Notes under the pieces: model-generated
What the model was told of the DNA's origin: nothing
The model's input: the letters and a program-made list of their open reading frames with translations, nothing else
Databases searched by the model: none
Position numbers and translations under genes: made by a program
Part shown: positions 53,289 to 63,999 of the stretch, piece after piece
How positions within the stretch are numbered: the first letter of the stretch is position 1
How the letters are laid out: each line of letters starts with the position of its first letter
Assembly: GCF_037975245.1 (NCBI RefSeq)
Contig: NC_092577.1
Span: forward strand, 23,648,398 to 23,712,397
Origin: Apostichopus japonicus
Taxonomy: Eukaryota; Echinodermata; Holothuroidea; Aspidochirotida; Stichopodidae
DNA: 64,000 nucleotides
Direction of reading: 5' to 3'

Positions 53289-54740
53289 GTAAGTCAAATC
53301 GAGTCGACGTCTATCGTTATGTGACTTTTGCGTCTTAGACAACCTTTTACCGTAAAAATAGCATTTTTGTAATATTTAAGCTTAAATCTTACTCATATTT
53401 GTCAGAAAAGTTGTAACTCTCCCGAAAAGAGTGATTTTTTGGTCAACGAAAGTAGTGCCCTATTGGGTTTTGGTTGCCTCAAATTTCTGTATCCTAACGT
53501 ACATAATACAACAATACACGAAAACACCATATCCAATAACGTGCAACCTAGCTCTAAATGGTTACTATGTAGTGTGTCCTAGTGCAACATTTGCAACGTC
53601 TCGTATTTATAGTGAAGTTACTAGTCCGTATAGACCTAGATTCCCCTCATTTTGTGCGTTAATATGAAAAAAATCAGGTAGTTGACATGTTACGGTACTA
53701 GGCCTACTTAGGCCTACCTAATAGTTAAAATTTCGAGGGCATAGCGGACAGTAATAACTAGTAATAGCCTATATATTACTGGAAGTGAGGCCTAGTACAT
53801 CACTGTACTAATGATAATTTATTAATATTAGAATATTAGTTCTGGTAGTAGTAGGCTAGTACCCAAGTTACTAGTGCTACTACTGTATCCTATAGGCACT
53901 AAGTCTTGAACTTATAATTATCCTCGGCTAAACACTGGCTCTCGGCCATCTTTACTACCAGCAGGTCTCAGTTTTAGTAGGCCTTCAAGGCTACTGACAG
54001 TGACTGACAGTATGACGTACTACTACTAGCCTACTAGTAGTGGTACTAGGCCCTTGTAAATAGTAATAGAATACTACTTCTACAGTTACAGTAGGCCTAA
54101 GACTGATAAATTAAGTAATTAGGCATAGCCAAGTCCAATATTAATAATGGCTTCAGCCATTCTAGTCCTTAGCCTACGTCCTGTCCTTTGGTAATATTTC
54201 TAAGGCCTGAGGTTGAGAAGATTTGGACTGCATTTAAAATACGATAGTAGCAGAACGCCTTTGTACATTGTATTATTTAAGGTCGTAGCCCAGTTATAAT
54301 ACTACTGGCAGCAGCAGTAATACTTGAACTACAGTAGCTGGATTCATCACTTTAAGTTAAGGCCTTAGGCCCTACTGTATGCTTTAAATGTAGTTAGGTA
54401 GACAATATACAGACACAGAAATATTACCAGCTTGCTATATACTGCTTCGCCTTTGATATTTTGTGCTATTACAATTAGACTAATTGCTTTTACTTAAGGG
54501 ATCAGAGTGTGACATTGCTTGGCTGACAACTACAATTAAACACATTGTATTTACTGGAAGGTGCTTTCTCTGATAGGTATTGTAGTAGTTAGTTATTGTT
54601 TAACCTTTAAGAGTTTTGACAAATGTTTGTTAGCATTATTCACCAAGCAGTTTCTAGCATGACGCTAGCTCAGTAATTTAAATACTGCTTTTTAATTCCT
54701 TAAAATATTGCTTACTTTTTCATGTTTTGTATATGGACAG
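53289..54740 (+). other. Intron of the transposase gene
   Basis: 1,452 bp from GTAAGT to TATATGGACAG. AT-rich with many stops, simple CTACTAG/TACTAGTA-like words at 53750-54080 and no other coding text. The polypyrimidine signal before the acceptor is modest (TTACTTTTTCATGTTTTG). Confidence 0.6.
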
Positions 54741-57700
54741 TATATAGCAATGCCCAAAGAAAGTTCTTGCCAAATTTTGCACCCTGAAAGACCAGGTGGA
54801 CCATGTAAGGTTTGTTTGAAAGAAAAGCCACGATACTGGCACATTGGGCAAGCATTACCCAGACATGCTCAAACAGTTATTAATCTTCGGGCTGTGAATT
54901 GCAGTGATGATGACTGCATTTGTCAAGCTTGCAAGAAACACCACGCCACAGATTCTGAACATAGTTCAAAGCGTGGTGTTAAAAGATCATTATCTCAGAG
55001 TTGTGCTGTGGAGGGGTGCACAAATTTGCAGAAGCTCCACCAAACTAATTTAATATCTTTTCCTGCTGAAGTTTTACAGTTGTATGGCTTAGATTTTTCA
55101 CCAGAAAGTGCTACTCCATCAACCATCATTGCCACATTATGTCACCATCATTACTGCAGTATTTATAACCAGTCTTCTGTCAAGCATTGTACATTGTGTG
55201 GATCAGCAAAGTCATGTCTTAACTTGTGTAGTAATGTTAGTGCTGCTCGATTATATTCTGTGGATGTCATGCAAAAGGAAGAGTTAAAAGGTGAAGCAAC
55301 TTTCAACTTATGTACTGTTTGTCATGCTTCTGTTACTAGGTATTGTAAAGGCCAGAAATTCATTGCATTCAATCGTAGCAGTAAGCTATACTTGTCATCT
55401 CTGCTACGGCCTTTCATTGAAGCCTCCTCCGCTGGTTTTATTGATTCAGTGGATGACTTTGCTTTTGCTCATACTTTATCTGAGATTGGTACAGCATTAC
55501 TCAATGACAAGGCATTGCTAGTTCAAAATGCCTTTAATGACTACTGTTTTAAGTTTAAGGAAGTTGTGTCGTCTGAGGGTTTAGAGGCACAGATAGCTTC
55601 TTCCCACCGTTCTCTCCATTTATTTCTGTCTTCAGTGAGGTCAGCAATAGGTGAATGTATCATTACTTCTTGTATTCAAGGAAATAACAGGTGTGGAACT
55701 ATGATGAGAAGGTATGGAACTGATCTGTGTACAGCTCTTCACCTTACCTTATACAATCAGAAATCGTCTCAAGCTGTTCAAGCTGAACCAGCACCTTCTA
55801 CTTCAGTATCATCTTTGTGGAACATGCATCTTTCTGACATTTCAAGTGAAATTAATCAAAACTTGTCTGCAAGTGCTAGAGATATTATTTCTCAGGACAG
55901 GTCCACATCGTACAGTTTGGATACATTTGATTTTGTATCTGAAATTAAACGTATTCCTGCTGTCGTCTGGAATTTTGTTGTAGCATGCACACAAGGTACA
56001 TCAGAACTTTCAGCAACCCATTTTAATAGCAGATTTAACTGGAGTGAGCACTTTCTTTCTGATACTCATCCATCCGAGGCAGTCAGTCGGTCAAAGTTAA
56101 TGAAACGTTACTTTATTGTTTGCAGTCTTTTGTATACAACTAATGAATCTTGTTTTAGTCATCTTCACATGGCTATTTCTGACCTGGTTGATCGGTTTAC
56201 ATCTTCCTCAACTTTATGCTTCAATTACCTCTCAAACTTTGGTATAACTGTGTCTAAAAGCACTTTCCTTCGTTTTCAAACCACCATTTCAAAGGCTGAA
56301 ATGAATGATAAGCCAGTTATTCTTTCAAACAGTTTCTGTGTGGCATCAGTGGACAACATCGATAGAAATAGTGCTTATGCATCTGTCAAAGTTGGTCAGG
56401 CCAATAGGGGTTTTCATGGAACATCTGTTCAGTCTGTTGAACCGTTGCCTGTTACATCTTCTATTGGCAGTGCTGCAGGTAAGTCAGTACATAGTTATAA
56501 TAGAGTAGGTCAATGCAGTAATTTATCAGTTGATGACATCAGGGATTACCAAGCCTCATCAAACCAAACTTATTCAGCAGTAATGTCTTTTAGGAATCCT
56601 TTTCGTGTCCTTTCAGTTAGTGATTTTTCTCTCGCTGAAAGTGAAGCAACTGCTCTCTCCTGTTTTGAAAGGAAAGTTTTCTGTTACATGCTTGTCAAGC
56701 AGTTGCAATACTCTAGACATCCAGACATTGTCATGCCAGATCTGAAAACATGTTTTACAGACCTGGATTGTCCCACAGAGAAGTCAACAGTCCATTATAT
56801 TTCCATTCTACCTGAGCCAGCTGAAAGTCAGCAAACTATTCTTAATGTTTTAGACATACTTTATCGGAAGCACCAAGTTGGTTCGCAGATACAGCACTTG
56901 GTTGTTGCTGGTGACTGTAAAACATATGATGTCATCCTTAACTTGAAACGACTGTACGGCGAAGAACTGGACTGGGTAATCCCATATTTGGGAGAGTGGC
57001 ACCTCTTGAAAAACAGTCAACCACCTTTAATGAAGTTGTACTCTGATGCTGGACTGAAGACACTTTTGTCCCAGTTTCATAAGGGTAAAACCCTGCAAAC
57101 TGTTCTTTGTGCTTCTGGGTTTAAGAAAACCCATCACTTTCTTTTGCAGTCATGGGAGGCACTGTATAGGCACATTCTTCATTTGTATATTTCGGATGAG
57201 TCTAGACTTGACCAATCTTTCTTTACTCTACTAGAGAAAGAGATTGGGCAGAAGAAGTCTAATCTGTTTCCAACTATTTTCAGTAGTTCATTGATGGAAC
57301 ATCTTGAGGCTGTTTACCTTACCTTTAAGGAATTTGTTCAGTCAAAGTGTATGTCTGACACAACCTTTCAGTTCTGGTCAAATTTTTGTTTGAGAGACAT
57401 GATGTTTTATGGAGGTTTGTATATGTCTATCAGATCTAGGGATTTTAGTCTTAGAGGTGCATGTGTTCGCCAGATGTGTCCATTATTTCATGCGATGGAT
57501 CGAACCAATTATCTAAGAGTAGTTCCCATCCACATTGCAACTTTAAAAACTTGCCCAAGTTATGTTTTACGTCATCTTGAAGCAGGTGCTTTTGCTGTCA
57601 GTCTCAGTGGCAACCATAATCAGTGTGTAGCGCTAGATGAGGCTCATGAGATGTGCATAAACAAAGACATGAAAATGGCCATGAATGCAACCGATCCTCA

Positions 57701-59909
57701 AGGACTCAATCGACTAATGCATTATTTACCTTTCAGGTCACGTGTAACCAATAACTTGGCAAAGCAGGTGAAGCCTTTCCGTAGTTCTTTAGAAGTTGAT
57801 TCAGCCAACCATTCTGTGATAGAGTCCAATATTCGATGCTATCTAGAAAAATTAAGACAGTCTAAAGTGTTTAGCGTCTCAGATCGAGTAGCCCTTGTCC
57901 ATTTGTTTGATGAGAAGGTGGCAAGCCCCCTTGTTACTACTGATCTTACTACTTTCTATTCAGTTGGTGAGGCAGACTTTATTTCCTATGTGTCATGTTT
58001 TATAATAGCAGAAGCTTCTGCTAAACCCTCCAGAAAGCGAAGGAACCTTCACACTTTTGCAGATAAGAAGAAAACAACGATCAAGAAGCGCCAAGAACTG
58101 AAAGATCATAAGCTGCAAATTGCTTGTCTTCGAAAGCAGGTAGCATGGTCTAAAAGCAACAATGCTGCAGTGTCTTCCCTTAACCAGTTTATTCCTCTTC
58201 CTAGGGCCATCTGTGACAGTGATGGCATCCCAAACAAAGGTAACAAGGCAGCTTCTGCCTCTTTTCTGCAGAAAAGGTTTCCACAGACTTTTTGTGAAAA
58301 GCCTTGTCATGAACATCTTTCATCTGGTGGTGTTTGTGTAATTATGGAAGGTATGTTCATGATCAACCTCACAAGACCCCTCGATTGTCACAAGACATTT
58401 GGTGACTATGCTTCATTTTTATATAAGCAGTGGGTTGTTTATGCAGTTCGTTTTTTGAAGGCTTCTGAGGTTCACATCATTTTTGACCATCCTGGAAGGC
58501 ATGGTGTTTTGCCCAAAGACATAGAGCGTCAGCGTCGAGATGAGCATTCTGATGCATCTCATAGTGATGATTGCATCACAATAATTTCATCTTCTACACC
58601 TAAGCCTGGAAATTGGACACAATTTATATCCAACCGAACACAGAAACGCCTTCTTGTATCATTCTTATCACATGAGGTTATGCAGATTGCTCAATTGGTT
58701 GACACCTGTCCTGGGAGACTAGTGACTGCTGGAGGGTTTGATGGCGAACATACAGACAAAGCCAGTGAACTAATTGATGGTACTGTGTCCTTTGTTCCTT
58801 CTCTATTTTCTGACCATGAAGAAGGCGATTCACGTGTTTGGTTCCATGCTAGTAAAACAACCTGTAAAAGCATTGTTATATTCAGTCCAGATCGAGACAC
58901 TTTTCATATTGGTCTTCCCTTCATGCAGTCTATTTTTGCTAACAAATTTGTGTATGTACAGCTTAGAAAGCAATTCAGGAATGACTTGTTTGTGTTGGTT
59001 GGTGATATTTGTTCTTCACTCTTGAAAGACTTTGACCTTCAGTCTCTTGGTGACAGATTGGAACTTGCTCCATCTTTCTTGGAAATGGTTTTTATTTGTA
59101 GCGGTTGTGATTATGTTTCATTTTTCAAGGGGCAGTCCAAATTGACTTTCCTCAAAGCTTTCTTTCGGCACGCCAAATTTATTACAGGTGGCGTCCAGCC
59201 TGGACTTCTGCTGGCTGATTCTTGTCATTCAGAGGAAGGTTTATATGCATTTTATAGACTTATTGGCTCAGTTTACTTCCAGACTCATGCAGGTGGATTT
59301 TCAGAGGATAATCCCGAAGAACTTTTTCACTCTTTGTACACACCAGAAATAAATGTACTAGACCATCACAAAGCTTTTGTTTCGAAGATTCGTGAAGGTC
59401 ATTTTCATCGTATTTCTGATGAGTCATACTGGATGCCATCTGCATCAGCCTTGTATTATCATTGGCTACGCTGTTGTTGGACTTCTCAGCTTTGGGCACA
59501 AGCATGCTCAGGTAAAGTTATAGTCCCTGATGTGTCACGTTATGGCTGGAAGAAGATAGACACAGGGTTACAGGCTATTTGGGATACTCCAGAGAATTTG
59601 TCACATATTGCAGAAGTAACCCATTTCTTGAAAACTGGTTGCAAATGTAAGACAGGTTGCAGTTCTAAGAGATGCAAGTGTGTTAGGATGGAGACAAGTT
59701 GTGGACCATCATGTTCATGCTTAAATTGCAAAAATAGGTTGGAGACCAGCAGAGCAGTAAGTGACAGAGATGACATAGGTGAAGTAGAAAGCAGCTCTGA
59801 CTATACCACATCAGAGTCGGACAGTGATGTGGACCATCCATTTCATTCTCCAGGTCATATTCCTACTTCATTCACTGCTTCAGACTCAGATTCTGAGGAT
59901 ATGTATTAG
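54741..59909 (+). CDS. Transposase gene exon 2: RNase H-like core, XPG/PIN nuclease and CXC domain
   Basis: 1,722 codons open to the stop at 59907-59909. N-terminal part (to about 55215): Cys/His clusters (CKVCLKEKPRYWH, CICQACKKHH, CAVEGCTNL, CTLCGSAKSC). Core: VVAGDCKTYD (Asp codon 56913), GEWHLLKN (His 57000) and LDEAHEMCINKD (Asp 57636, Glu 57648), with spacing like DUF6589/KDZ-type RNase H-fold transposases. A basic, coiled-coil-like linker lies at 58020-58160. Nuclease: HIIFDHPG (Asp 58485), EEGDSRVWFHA (Asp 58827), FSPDRDTFHI (58890, 58896) and CSGCDYVSF (Asp 59109), the acidic pattern of PIN/XPG enzymes. CXC zinc domain at 59640-59741 (CKCKTGC..KRCKC..CSCLNC), then an acidic tail. It likely cuts and inserts the element in the nucleus. 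Catalytic assignments are inferred from motif order only. Confidence 0.8.
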   Translation, partial: YIAMPKESSCQILHPERPGGPCKVCLKEKPRYWHIGQALPRHAQTVINLRAVNCSDDDCICQACKKHHATDSEHSSKRGVKRSLSQSCAVEGCTNLQKLHQTNLISFPAEVLQLYGLDFSPESATPSTIIATLCHHHYCSIYNQSSVKHCTLCGSAKSCLNLCSNVSAARLYSVDVMQKEELKGEATFNLCTVCHASVTRYCKGQKFIAFNRSSKLYLSSLLRPFIEASSAGFIDSVDDFAFAHTLSEIGTALLNDKALLVQNAFNDYCFKFKEVVSSEGLEAQIASSHRSLHLFLSSVRSAIGECIITSCIQGNNRCGTMMRRYGTDLCTALHLTLYNQKSSQAVQAEPAPSTSVSSLWNMHLSDISSEINQNLSASARDIISQDRSTSYSLDTFDFVSEIKRIPAVVWNFVVACTQGTSELSATHFNSRFNWSEHFLSDTHPSEAVSRSKLMKRYFIVCSLLYTTNESCFSHLHMAISDLVDRFTSSSTLCFNYLSNFGITVSKSTFLRFQTTISKAEMNDKPVILSNSFCVASVDNIDRNSAYASVKVGQANRGFHGTSVQSVEPLPVTSSIGSAAGKSVHSYNRVGQCSNLSVDDIRDYQASSNQTYSAVMSFRNPFRVLSVSDFSLAESEATALSCFERKVFCYMLVKQLQYSRHPDIVMPDLKTCFTDLDCPTEKSTVHYISILPEPAESQQTILNVLDILYRKHQVGSQIQHLVVAGDCKTYDVILNLKRLYGEELDWVIPYLGEWHLLKNSQPPLMKLYSDAGLKTLLSQFHKGKTLQTVLCASGFKKTHHFLLQSWEALYRHILHLYISDESRLDQSFFTLLEKEIGQKKSNLFPTIFSSSLMEHLEAVYLTFKEFVQSKCMSDTTFQFWSNFCLRDMMFYGGLYMSIRSRDFSLRGACVRQMCPLFHAMDRTNYLRVVPIHIATLKTCPSYVLRHLEAGAFAVSLSGNHNQCVALDEAHEMCINKDMKMAMNATDPQGLNRLMHYLPFRSRVTNNLAKQVKPFRSSLEVDSANHSVIESNIRCYLEKLRQSKVFSVSDRVALVHLFDEKVASPLVTTDLTTFYSVGEADFISYVSCFIIAEASAKPSRKRRNLHTFADKKKTTIKKRQELKDHKLQIACLRKQVAWSKSNNAAVSSLNQFIPLPRAICDSDGIPNKGNKAASASFLQKRFPQTFCEKPCHEHLSSGGVCVIMEGMFMINLTRPLDCHKTFGDYASFLYKQWVVYAVRFLKASEVHIIFDHPGRHGVLPKDIERQRRDEHSDASHSDDCITIISSSTPKPGNWTQFISNRTQKRLLVSFLSHEVMQIAQLVDTCPGRLVTAGGFDGEHTDKASELIDGTVSFVPSLFSDHEEGDSRVWFHASKTTCKSIVIFSPDRDTFHIGLPFMQSIFANKFVYVQLRKQFRNDLFVLVGDICSSLLKDFDLQSLGDRLELAPSFLEMVFICSGCDYVSFFKGQSKLTFLKAFFRHAKFITGGVQPGLLLADSCHSEEGLYAFYRLIGSVYFQTHAGGFSEDNPEELFHSLYTPEINVLDHHKAFVSKIREGHFHRISDESYWMPSASALYYHWLRCCWTSQLWAQACSGKVIVPDVSRYGWKKIDTGLQAIWDTPENLSHIAEVTHFLKTGCKCKTGCSSKRCKCVRMETSCGPSCSCLNCKNRLETSRAVSDRDDIGEVESSSDYTTSESDSDVDHPFHSPGHIPTSFTASDSDSEDMY

Positions 59910-60544
59910 TAAAATGTTTTATGTATTTTATACAAGGATACAACAGTTCTTGAATGTTGTTTTTGTAGTAATGATCTTTCTCATTTTGTCTGCAGGTATT
60001 TAGAACTTACATTATTGGGAGTCTTTATCTTTAAAAACTTCTCTTTAATGAATATCATTAACTCTTTTTTTGTTTTGTTCAGTGCAGCCGTACTATGCAA
60101 CAACATGGTGTAGAGTGCTAACTAAAATGCCATCATCTACTGTCACTTTTATCGGTAGTGTATGCAACATTCAGATGTAAGTATTAGTGTACTTGAGGGA
60201 AGGAAGGGGGGGGGCAAGGGGGAAAACAAAGGGGATGGGAAGAAAGCAGGGGAAGTGGGTGGAGTAATTTGAGGCATCATTAGTGAAGTGAATTGGCTTG
60301 CAATACTTAAATAGTCAAACTTGGGCATATCAAGAACAAAAGCATCATGTTGATTTACTTTGTCAAATCATGGGGCTTTCACTTGGGAATTGATGATTTA
60401 TTACTTAGTGGAAGGTTTTACTGGTGGTAAAAGAAAAAAATTCCTAAAATGTATTCATTTATAAGCTTGCCATTGGAATGTAATGTCCTACTGAAAAACT
60501 GCCAATATAGAAAGGTATCTTGCATCTTGCCAGTGACCAGTCAC
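59910..60544. other. Transposon 3' non-coding region, first part
   Basis: AT-rich, with a G-rich purine stretch at 60195-60255 (GGAAGGAAGGGGGGGGGCAAGGGGG). No clear poly(A) signal was found directly after the stop. Nothing else recognised. Confidence 0.45.
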
Positions 60545-61800
60545 TAATAGTCTTTCATGTGTCTGTTCTACAAGCAGAACTCTAAAATGTGCTTTCCCAA
60601 TCAGGGGACAAAAACATTATCTTGCCAAAAAAAAAGGAAACTGTCATTCACTTTTCATATTTACATGTACTCTCAAAGCCTTTTATAAATGTATGCCTCA
60701 TACATATTATTGTCATTGACTTAGTCTTTCCTGTATGTGTTACACTCAAAATACTTAAATGTGCTCTCCTATTCAGGAGCCAAAAAATATCTTGCCAAAA
60801 ATAAAATCTTCCATAAACTTTTGATATTTATGTTTCCATTTACTCCTGAAGCCTTTGATGTATGTATGTCACATACAAGTTACTACCGTTGACTTATAGT
60901 CTTTCCTGTGTGTTACACGCAAGACACTTAAATGTGCTTTCCCATTTAGGAGACAAGAAAAAGTATCTTCCTAATAAACAAGGAAGCTTTCATTCACTTT
61001 TGATATTTACGTTCCATTTACTGTATGTATTCCACATACAAATTATTGACTTAGTCTTTCTTGTGTGTGTTACATGCAAAACACTAAAATTTGCTGTCCC
61101 ATTCAGGAGACAAGCAAAAAAAACTTGCAAAATATAACATCTTTCATTCTCTTTTGATATTTACCTTCCATTTACTGTATGTATATTACATACAAACTAT
61201 TGCCATTGACTTAGTCTTTCCTGTGTGTGTTACATGCAAAACACTAAAATTTGCTTTCCCATTCAAGAAAAGACAAGAAAAATATCTTGCCAGAAATAAT
61301 AACTTTCATTCACTTTTGATATTTCCGTTTACTCTTGAAGCCTTCAGTGGAGAAAAACAACAACGTTATTGCCAAGTTTTTGCCATTGAATAATAGTCTT
61401 TCCTGTGTGTTAGTTACACACAGAACACTAAAATGTGCTCTTCCCATTTAGTGGACAAGAGAAACTTTTCTTGCCAAAAATTAAGAAACCTTTCATTAAA
61501 TTTCAATAGTAACATTTCCATTTCTCTTGAAGCCTTCAGTGGTCAAAAAAAAAAAAAAATATTGCCAAGTTATTGCCATTGACTAATAGTCTTTCCTGTG
61601 TGTTACTTACACTCAGAACACTAAAATGTGCTCTTTCCGTTCAGTGGACAAGAGAAACTTTTCTTGCCAAAAATTAAGAAACCTTTCATTAAATTTTAAT
61701 TTTACTCAAGATGCCTTGATGCATGTTTGTCACATACACATTATTGCCATTGCCTATAGTATTTGATGTGTGTGTTACACATAAATTTCTCTAAGGTGCT
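60545..61800 (+). repeat. Minisatellite of about eight units inside the transposon
   Basis: Units start TAGTCTTTCCTGTGTGTTAC..CA.AACACTAAAATGTGCTTTCCCATTCAGG.GACAAGAAAAA.TATCTTGCC. Successive starts at about 60549, 60723, 60898, 61053, 61213, 61394, 61588 and a weak one at 61758 give periods of 155-194 bp. Divergence between units suggests age or relaxed copying. The role is unknown; subterminal arrays in large transposons sometimes bind transposase. Confidence 0.85.
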
Positions 61801-63570
61801 TCCAAATGTATATTTGCCAAGAAAAAAACATTCTCAAAGAAGGAAAGTTTTATTCATTCTTGAAGTCTATTTGTTTTGTTACAGTATGTTGTATTAAGAC
61901 TGTTGCAACAATTTCACCAGTATTCAGTCTAAGGTGAAGCGTGAACACACAAAATGTATCCATGTGCTTAACATACCTCATTCTTACGGTGAACAGAGCT
62001 TTCCAGATTTTATTACATCCTCATGTATATTACCTCATATCTAAAGTCTTCATATAAGAGTTTATTTATATAAATCATTTTAAGTTTTCTGTCAAGTTTT
62101 AAGCCATATATTTACTTTCTACTTTAACCATTTACTTTTCCATATCTTTTCATTAATTTAAATCTTACGTTTTATGTCAAAGTTATATCTCACCATCTCA
62201 AAGTACCATTTCATAATTAACTTGTATTCAAGATGCAAAAGTTTGTCAAACCATCCATCCTGCCACCTGTGCTGTTTTTGCTATGTCATGCCTTTCACTA
62301 TGCCACCTTGTAATACAGTCATAATGCACTTGCCACTATATCAGACAATATTATTGTATGAAGTCTTCATTGTATAAAGTGTGTGTTTCATATTAAGTAT
62401 TATTTAAGTTTTATAAACCATTCCTTCCATTTTATCAAAGCATTTCACTTTGAAGTGACTAATGTAAATTATGCAACCTTTACTGCATGTCTTCATTTTC
62501 TTCCATGTATGTAAAATATATATCATATTGCACAGTACATTTAAACATGTTCTTTCAAGGGGAGTGTCGCATCAAGAGATTAATAAAAGACCTGGCAATT
62601 CTCTTTCCATTGTTAGACTAATGTTTCTCTGTATGTATTTACAAAAAGAAGAAAGCAGTCCCTACTCAAAAAAAAATTTGGTCGGATTATCCGTAGTAAC
62701 TAATGCATCCAAACATGTCCTGTGTATAGTTCCCGACCCAAAGAACAGCAAACCCACCTTATCCCTCCGAAATACCCTAACCATTCCCAAAGCTAGTACA
62801 CACCCCACTCATCCCAAAGCTGGTGAACACCACATCCTTCCCCGAATCCCCACAGCCGACTACATCCCCTCCAAAAACCCTAAAAACACCCCAGCCCCTA
62901 AACACCACACCCCTCCCCTACACCCCTACCCAAGCCCCAGTAATTCACTCCTTTATAAACAAGTGGTAATGTTATGTAATATATCAATCAACAAAAAGAT
63001 TGGTATTGACTGGAAAACTGTTAACTGATGTTTATTCATGGATATAAGCAGCAGATGGAGGACCCAGCTTTGCAGATCCTCACTGAGTAAAGGTCTACTG
63101 TTGAACTACTGTAAGGTGGGTAAGTATAAAACATTTGGTATTGCAGGTGTAAATATTTGGGTATTGTGGAATTCCTTACAATAAAGCAACAGACTTTGGG
63201 GGGAAAAGTTTGTGTTACCTTCACAATTACTACCAATGATCTTGTAAGAAATTCAACACTTGCATCTCCCCCCCCCCCCCCATCTTGCCACTCTTACCCC
63301 TCCCATATGCTACTCTCAGTAATTCCACGTTTTACCTACTCATACATTAGAATTTGGGACATAATTTCTTCAAAACCTAAGCACAACTTAAATTACTTCA
63401 TTTCACGCTACAAAAACTAGCATTCTTAATAAACCGAACACTGTAGGAATGGGTTCCACTACATTGAAAACGATTTGAGTGAAGTCTTGTCGGTTGTAGC
63501 CCATAGCATGCAAACGACTTGGCGAAAGTCTAACTAATTTCAAAATGGCGGCGGTAGCAACAAAGTCGCG
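61801..63570. other. Transposon 3' non-coding region, second part
   Basis: No gene recognised. A C- and A-rich stretch (62730-62950) yields a frame of low-complexity Pro/Thr/His text that I do not accept as coding. A C run lies at 63267-63281, and AAAATGGCGGCGG at 63541 is a GC-rich island in AT-rich surroundings. Confidence 0.45.
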
Positions 63571-63613
63571 CGTGTCGAGCTAATCGTTTTGTGACTGGCC
63601 GTCTTAGACAACC
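63571..63613 (+). repeat. Subterminal direct-repeat partner of 53301-53344
   Basis: GTCGAGCTAATCGTTTTGTGACT..CGTCTTAGACAACC is a diverged direct copy of the segment just after exon 1, whose CGTCTTAGACAACC lies at 53331-53344. The shared 14-mer is perfect and a GTAACTCTC word recurs further on in both places. Confidence 0.55.
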
Positions 63614-63978
63614 ATTTCACCTAATCTTTACAGCATCATGTAGGAGAGTAGAAGATCCACAAATGGGAGAACTTTTTTGCTGTAACTCTCTTTCGTTGGT
63701 TCGTTTTGGCCTATTTTGTGTCACCTAGGAATACTTGTGTGAGGACGAAGTTGGATTGCAAACGTTGTTTCATAGGTTGTTGTTGATTTTTTCTCGGATA
63801 TCTTTGCCCTACCATACATAAGAATTACTTTTAATCCATTCTGTGAAGTTTTGGTAAGTTGTAAACCTTCAATGTCTGTAAATTCTGTGATTCAATAGTA
63901 GGACCTACTTTACGTAAAATGCGGGGAAATTCAAATTTAATGATATGCGTAATCGTTGATCTTTCTTCGAGGTCACGG

Positions 63979-63995
63979 GGTCAGACTTCCAACTG
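63979..63995 (-). repeat. Right terminal inverted repeat
   Basis: GGTCAGACTTCCAACTG, the exact reverse complement of the left terminus. It is followed by the TGTA duplication (63996-63999), one base before the window ends. Confidence 0.85.
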
Positions 63996-63999
63996 TGTA
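63996..63999 (+). repeat. Right TGTA target-site duplication
   Basis: Matches 52987-52990. Confidence 0.65.

Larger units (their letters stand above)
52991..63995 (+). mobile_element. Complete 11-kb DNA transposon, Academ-like
   Basis: Bounded by 17-bp perfect inverted repeats (CAGTTGGAAGTCTGACC) and TGTA duplications, 11,005 bp in all. It holds a two-exon gene of about 1,780 codons with no internal stop, a minisatellite and about 4 kb of non-coding 3' sequence. The encoded transposase core, XPG-like nuclease and CXC zinc domain together with a 3-4 bp duplication fit the Academ superfamily as I know it. Intactness suggests recent activity. Other superfamilies with giant transposases (KDZ/Zisupton-type) are the main alternative. 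Confidence 0.8.

Noticed and set aside
54708-54740. ATG at 54708 as the start of the giant transposase
   Set aside because: It lies inside a probable intron just before a TGGACAG acceptor. Exon 1 at 53115 or the ATG at 54750 are better starts.
60545-61800. CRISPR-like array
   Set aside because: The units are 155-194 bp and diverged throughout, without short identical repeats and unique spacers; the genome is eukaryotic.
62471-63028. 185-codon frame inside the transposon 3' region
   Set aside because: Low-complexity Pro/Thr/His text from C- and A-rich DNA, no domain, starting in AT-rich sequence; not supported as a gene.
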